64,000 nt of DNA from Mucilaginibacter sp. CSA2-8R (GTDB lineage Bacteria; Bacteroidota; Bacteroidia; Sphingobacteriales; Sphingobacteriaceae), in contig NZ_CP152389.1 of the NCBI RefSeq assembly GCF_038806765.1, positions 5,084,001 through 5,148,000 of the forward strand, in the 5' to 3' direction. Each line of letters begins with the position of its first letter. Positions within the stretch are counted from its first letter, which is position 1. A program made the position numbers and the translations under genes. Below the pieces are notes generated by a model. That model did not search any database. It was not told where the DNA came from and saw only the letters and a program-made list of their open reading frames with translations. Positions 61,782 to 64,000 of this stretch are shown piece by piece.

Positions 61782-61817
61782 AACAATACCTCCCAAAATT
61801 AACCGGGAGGTATTGTT
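61782..61817. terminator. 13-bp hairpin, bidirectional terminator
   Basis: Arms 61782-61794 and 61805-61817 pair perfectly around a 10-nt loop and are followed by TATTTT. It separates the converging AraC-type regulator and metalloprotease genes. Confidence 0.82.
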
Positions 61818-61845
61818 ATTTTAATGGAGTTAAGTGGCCGGGTGC

Positions 61846-64000
61846 TTACTTGTTAAAATCATCCAAAAAGCTCATGCCGGGCATACCTATCGGAGCGCCG
61901 GGCGGCATTTCTACCGCCGGTTCGGTCTGATACTTTTCGGGATTGGCTTTAAAGTCTTCAATTTGCGCCAAAGCATAATACATATTGGCTTTTTGTGTAG
62001 CCTCTGCCGATGGCATCTTAGCCGTGAGCCAGTCTTTCAATTCGTTTACCTTTAGCAACGCTTGCCCGCGCACAATTTTAGAGGCGCGGTTGTTGGCGGC
62101 TAATTGCAGCAGATATTCGAGGGTTAGGTTATTTACCATAGTTTGTAATTCGCCATGGTAGCCATTGACGGCAGGTGCTTTCCAGGTTTTATCATACAGG
62201 CGATCAACCACTGCCATAAAGCCGGGCTGGCGGCTATCGCGGCCATGGTATTCAATCAATCGGGCGGCACGCTCCGCATTCAAAAGCGACGAAATCGTTT
62301 CGCCTGCGGCAGATTCAGCTGCGGCAATAGGGTCGAACGTTGGGCCGGTATTGCCTTTAAAAGTTTCCATGCTGGCCGGGTAGCCTGTTGGCCGCGGCGG
62401 TATTTTGGCAATCAGTTTCTCGGGCAGGGCCAGGGCATCGGGTGTAATAGTGGCAGCCAATGCATCAAAGGCACGCCATTGCTCGGCCGGGTCAACCATT
62501 TGCGTAGGTACCTGTCCGTCGTTTTTAACGGCATGAGTAAAATATAAGCCACCTACCGATTTAGCTACCGCTTCAATCTGATAACGGTGCAACAGGTAAA
62601 TAGGTACCAGTACTTCTTCGAGTGTAGCCATTGGGGCATCTTTTACAATGGCTTTTTCCGAAAAACTATTTAGTACCTGGCGGCGGATTTTCATCAATTT
62701 ATTTAGCTCATCAATCGGGTTTACACCGTCATCCCACTGGTGAGATGCGGGGTGTACATACCCGCCAATATCAGGGATGTACTGAAAGCCCAGTTTAATG
62801 GTTTTGTTCATGATTTTATCCAAGGCAGCGTTCTCGTCGGTTCCTTTCGGAAACTCTGAGTAACCCCACGTCACGGCCCGTTTGTCCCAACTACCTATAC
62901 CTTTGGCATAGGCATCCGAGAGGTCAACCGTGCCGTCGACCTTCAAGGTCATGCGCGGAAAGGGATAATCCATCACCGAGGCGCGGTCTTTGGGGCTGGC
63001 AGCAAAATTATGGGTAAAACCCAGTGTATGGCCAATCTCGTGGGCTGATAACTGCCGGATGCGGGCCAGCGCCATTTCTTCCATCTTTTTACTGGTGCCT
63101 TTGCCATCTTCATATGGCTGTAACAGCCCCTCGGCAATCATGTAATCCTGGCGGTGACGGTCTGACCCTAATGTAACCACACCTTTGATAATTTCGCCGG
63201 TACGCGGGTCAATATAGGACGAACCATACGAAAATGCCCGCGGGTTGCCTGCGCGGTTTACCCAGTTTACTACGTTGTAACGGATATCCATCGGGTCGGC
63301 ACCTTCAGGCAGTTCTTTTACCTGAAAGGCATTTTTAAAACCGGCGGCTTCAAAAGCCTGGTTCCACCAGCCGCCGCCTTCAATCAATGCCTTCTTAATT
63401 TTTTCGGGCGCGCCGCGGTCCACATAATACACAATGGGTTTAACTGCTTCGCTCATGGCGGCTCCAGGGTTTTTCTTTTGTAAACGATGCCGGCGACTAA
63501 AGCGCTTTACCAGTGGCTCATTCATATCCGCCGAAAAATCCATGTAGCTGAATAAAAAGAAGCTCGACCGCGGGTCAAACTTGCGTGGCTTATAGCCCTC
63601 TTCGGGTAGTTCAACAAACGACTGGTGCATTTTTACCGTCACGGCGCTGGGGTCTGGCGCTATACTGTTACCACCAAAGCCCCGCCCGCCGCCCGCGCCG
63701 CCGGTAAAGGTAACCATAGCTTCAAACTCAGTATTTTTAGGAAAATTCTTAGTGTTAGCCATGTATACCGCCGATCGGGTATCATCTACCCGATAACCGC
63801 CGCCGCCAACAGCAGCCCCACGCCCATTAGCACCACCCGATGAGGGCGCACTGCCTAACCGCCCGCCAATATTTTGGCTGTCGCGTACAATAAACGGAGT
63901 AAGGTCTATCAAAACTTTATCACCCTCGGTAGCTACCGGCGCAAAACCCCATATCACCGATTTAGCAAAAGCATTTTCTACAGCACGCTGTTCATCAACA
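61846..64000 (-). CDS. Zinc metalloprotease, DUF5117-type (5' end beyond window)
   Basis: A secreted metzincin-like protease of the DUF5117/DUF4953 group common in Bacteroidota. The frame is open to base 64000 and reads VDEQRAVENAFAKSVIWG before the GTG at 63957, so that GTG is internal and the true start lies to the right. The zinc site is HEIGHTLGFTHN (about 305-316 of the visible part), the extended HExxHxxGxxH form. It is preceded by VVTLGSDRHRQDYMIAEG and followed by a long C-terminal helical region. The first part contains Gly-rich loops (GRLGSAPSSGGANGRG). Substrate unknown. Confidence 0.9.
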   Translation of the reverse strand, partial: VDEQRAVENAFAKSVIWGFAPVATEGDKVLIDLTPFIVRDSQNIGGRLGSAPSSGGANGRGAAVGGGGYRVDDTRSAVYMANTKNFPKNTEFEAMVTFTGGAGGGRGFGGNSIAPDPSAVTVKMHQSFVELPEEGYKPRKFDPRSSFFLFSYMDFSADMNEPLVKRFSRRHRLQKKNPGAAMSEAVKPIVYYVDRGAPEKIKKALIEGGGWWNQAFEAAGFKNAFQVKELPEGADPMDIRYNVVNWVNRAGNPRAFSYGSSYIDPRTGEIIKGVVTLGSDRHRQDYMIAEGLLQPYEDGKGTSKKMEEMALARIRQLSAHEIGHTLGFTHNFAASPKDRASVMDYPFPRMTLKVDGTVDLSDAYAKGIGSWDKRAVTWGYSEFPKGTDENAALDKIMNKTIKLGFQYIPDIGGYVHPASHQWDDGVNPIDELNKLMKIRRQVLNSFSEKAIVKDAPMATLEEVLVPIYLLHRYQIEAVAKSVGGLYFTHAVKNDGQVPTQMVDPAEQWRAFDALAATITPDALALPEKLIAKIPPRPTGYPASMETFKGNTGPTFDPIAAAESAAGETISSLLNAERAARLIEYHGRDSRQPGFMAVVDRLYDKTWKAPAVNGYHGELQTMVNNLTLEYLLQLAANNRASKIVRGQALLKVNELKDWLTAKMPSAEATQKANMYYALAQIEDFKANPEKYQTEPAVEMPPGAPIGMPGMSFLDDFNK

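Noticed and set aside
63955-63957. GTG at 63957 as start of the metalloprotease
   Set aside because: The frame stays open to base 64000 with family-like sequence, so the gene continues beyond the window.

Overview
The window looks like chromosomal DNA from a Bacteroidota member, most likely a Sphingobacteriaceae soil or plant-associated genus such as Mucilaginibacter or Pedobacter. The evidence is a SusC/SusD pair, many exported glycoside hydrolases, DUF5689 and DUF5117-type proteins, TAnnTTTG promoter elements, and an initiator tRNA with no encoded CCA end. The genus is inferred from gene content only. I see no transposase, prophage or CRISPR array. Two genes are cut by the window edges: a DEAD-box helicase on the left and a zinc metalloprotease on the right.

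Layout. 1-12.4 kb holds mostly housekeeping genes: helicase, small envelope proteins, gpsA, a polysaccharide deacetylase, a methionine aminopeptidase, gluQ, aconitase, a SulP anion transporter and a phosphoesterase. 12.5-26.5 kb is a carbohydrate-degradation cluster. The leftward genes are GH2, rhaM, GH106, GH115 and GH51; the rightward genes are GH43 and GH28. They diverge from a 411-bp control region that contains a perfect 14-bp palindrome and repeated ATCCGT boxes. The enzymes suggest a plant glycan with rhamnose, arabinose and uronic acids. 26.6-38.2 kb starts with rlmI. A leftward set follows: SusC, SusD, a DUF5689 lipoprotein, an exported calcineurin-like phosphoesterase, a glycerophosphodiester phosphodiesterase and a formylglycine-generating enzyme. 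I read this as a possible phosphodiester-scavenging locus. A 7-bp direct repeat with 11-bp period sits 10 bp upstream of a -7-like element before susC, which is the geometry of a Pho box.

38.5-46.9 kb holds a serine hydrolase, a YbaB-type protein, an UPF0173 hydrolase, glgA-glgC, the ribosome-assembly GTPases der and era, and the initiator tRNA-fMet, which has a clear promoter. 47.2-52.3 kb is a two-gene Type III restriction-modification system (mod, res) directly downstream of that tRNA. 52.3-58.4 kb carries a divergent GH28-like beta-helix protein and an outer-membrane TonB-type beta-barrel receptor. The receptor is transcribed away from an ATGA-overlapping histidine kinase and OmpR-type regulator pair. 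Four TTAA boxes at exact 10-bp spacing lie in the shared promoter region. 58.5-64 kb holds a DUF885 lipoprotein, an SDR oxidoreductase followed by an AraC-type regulator, and the partial metalloprotease.

The strongest candidates for something undescribed are the susC phosphodiester locus with its Pho-box-like repeat, and the phased TTAA array between the receptor and its two-component system. Both are inferences from sequence and gene order.
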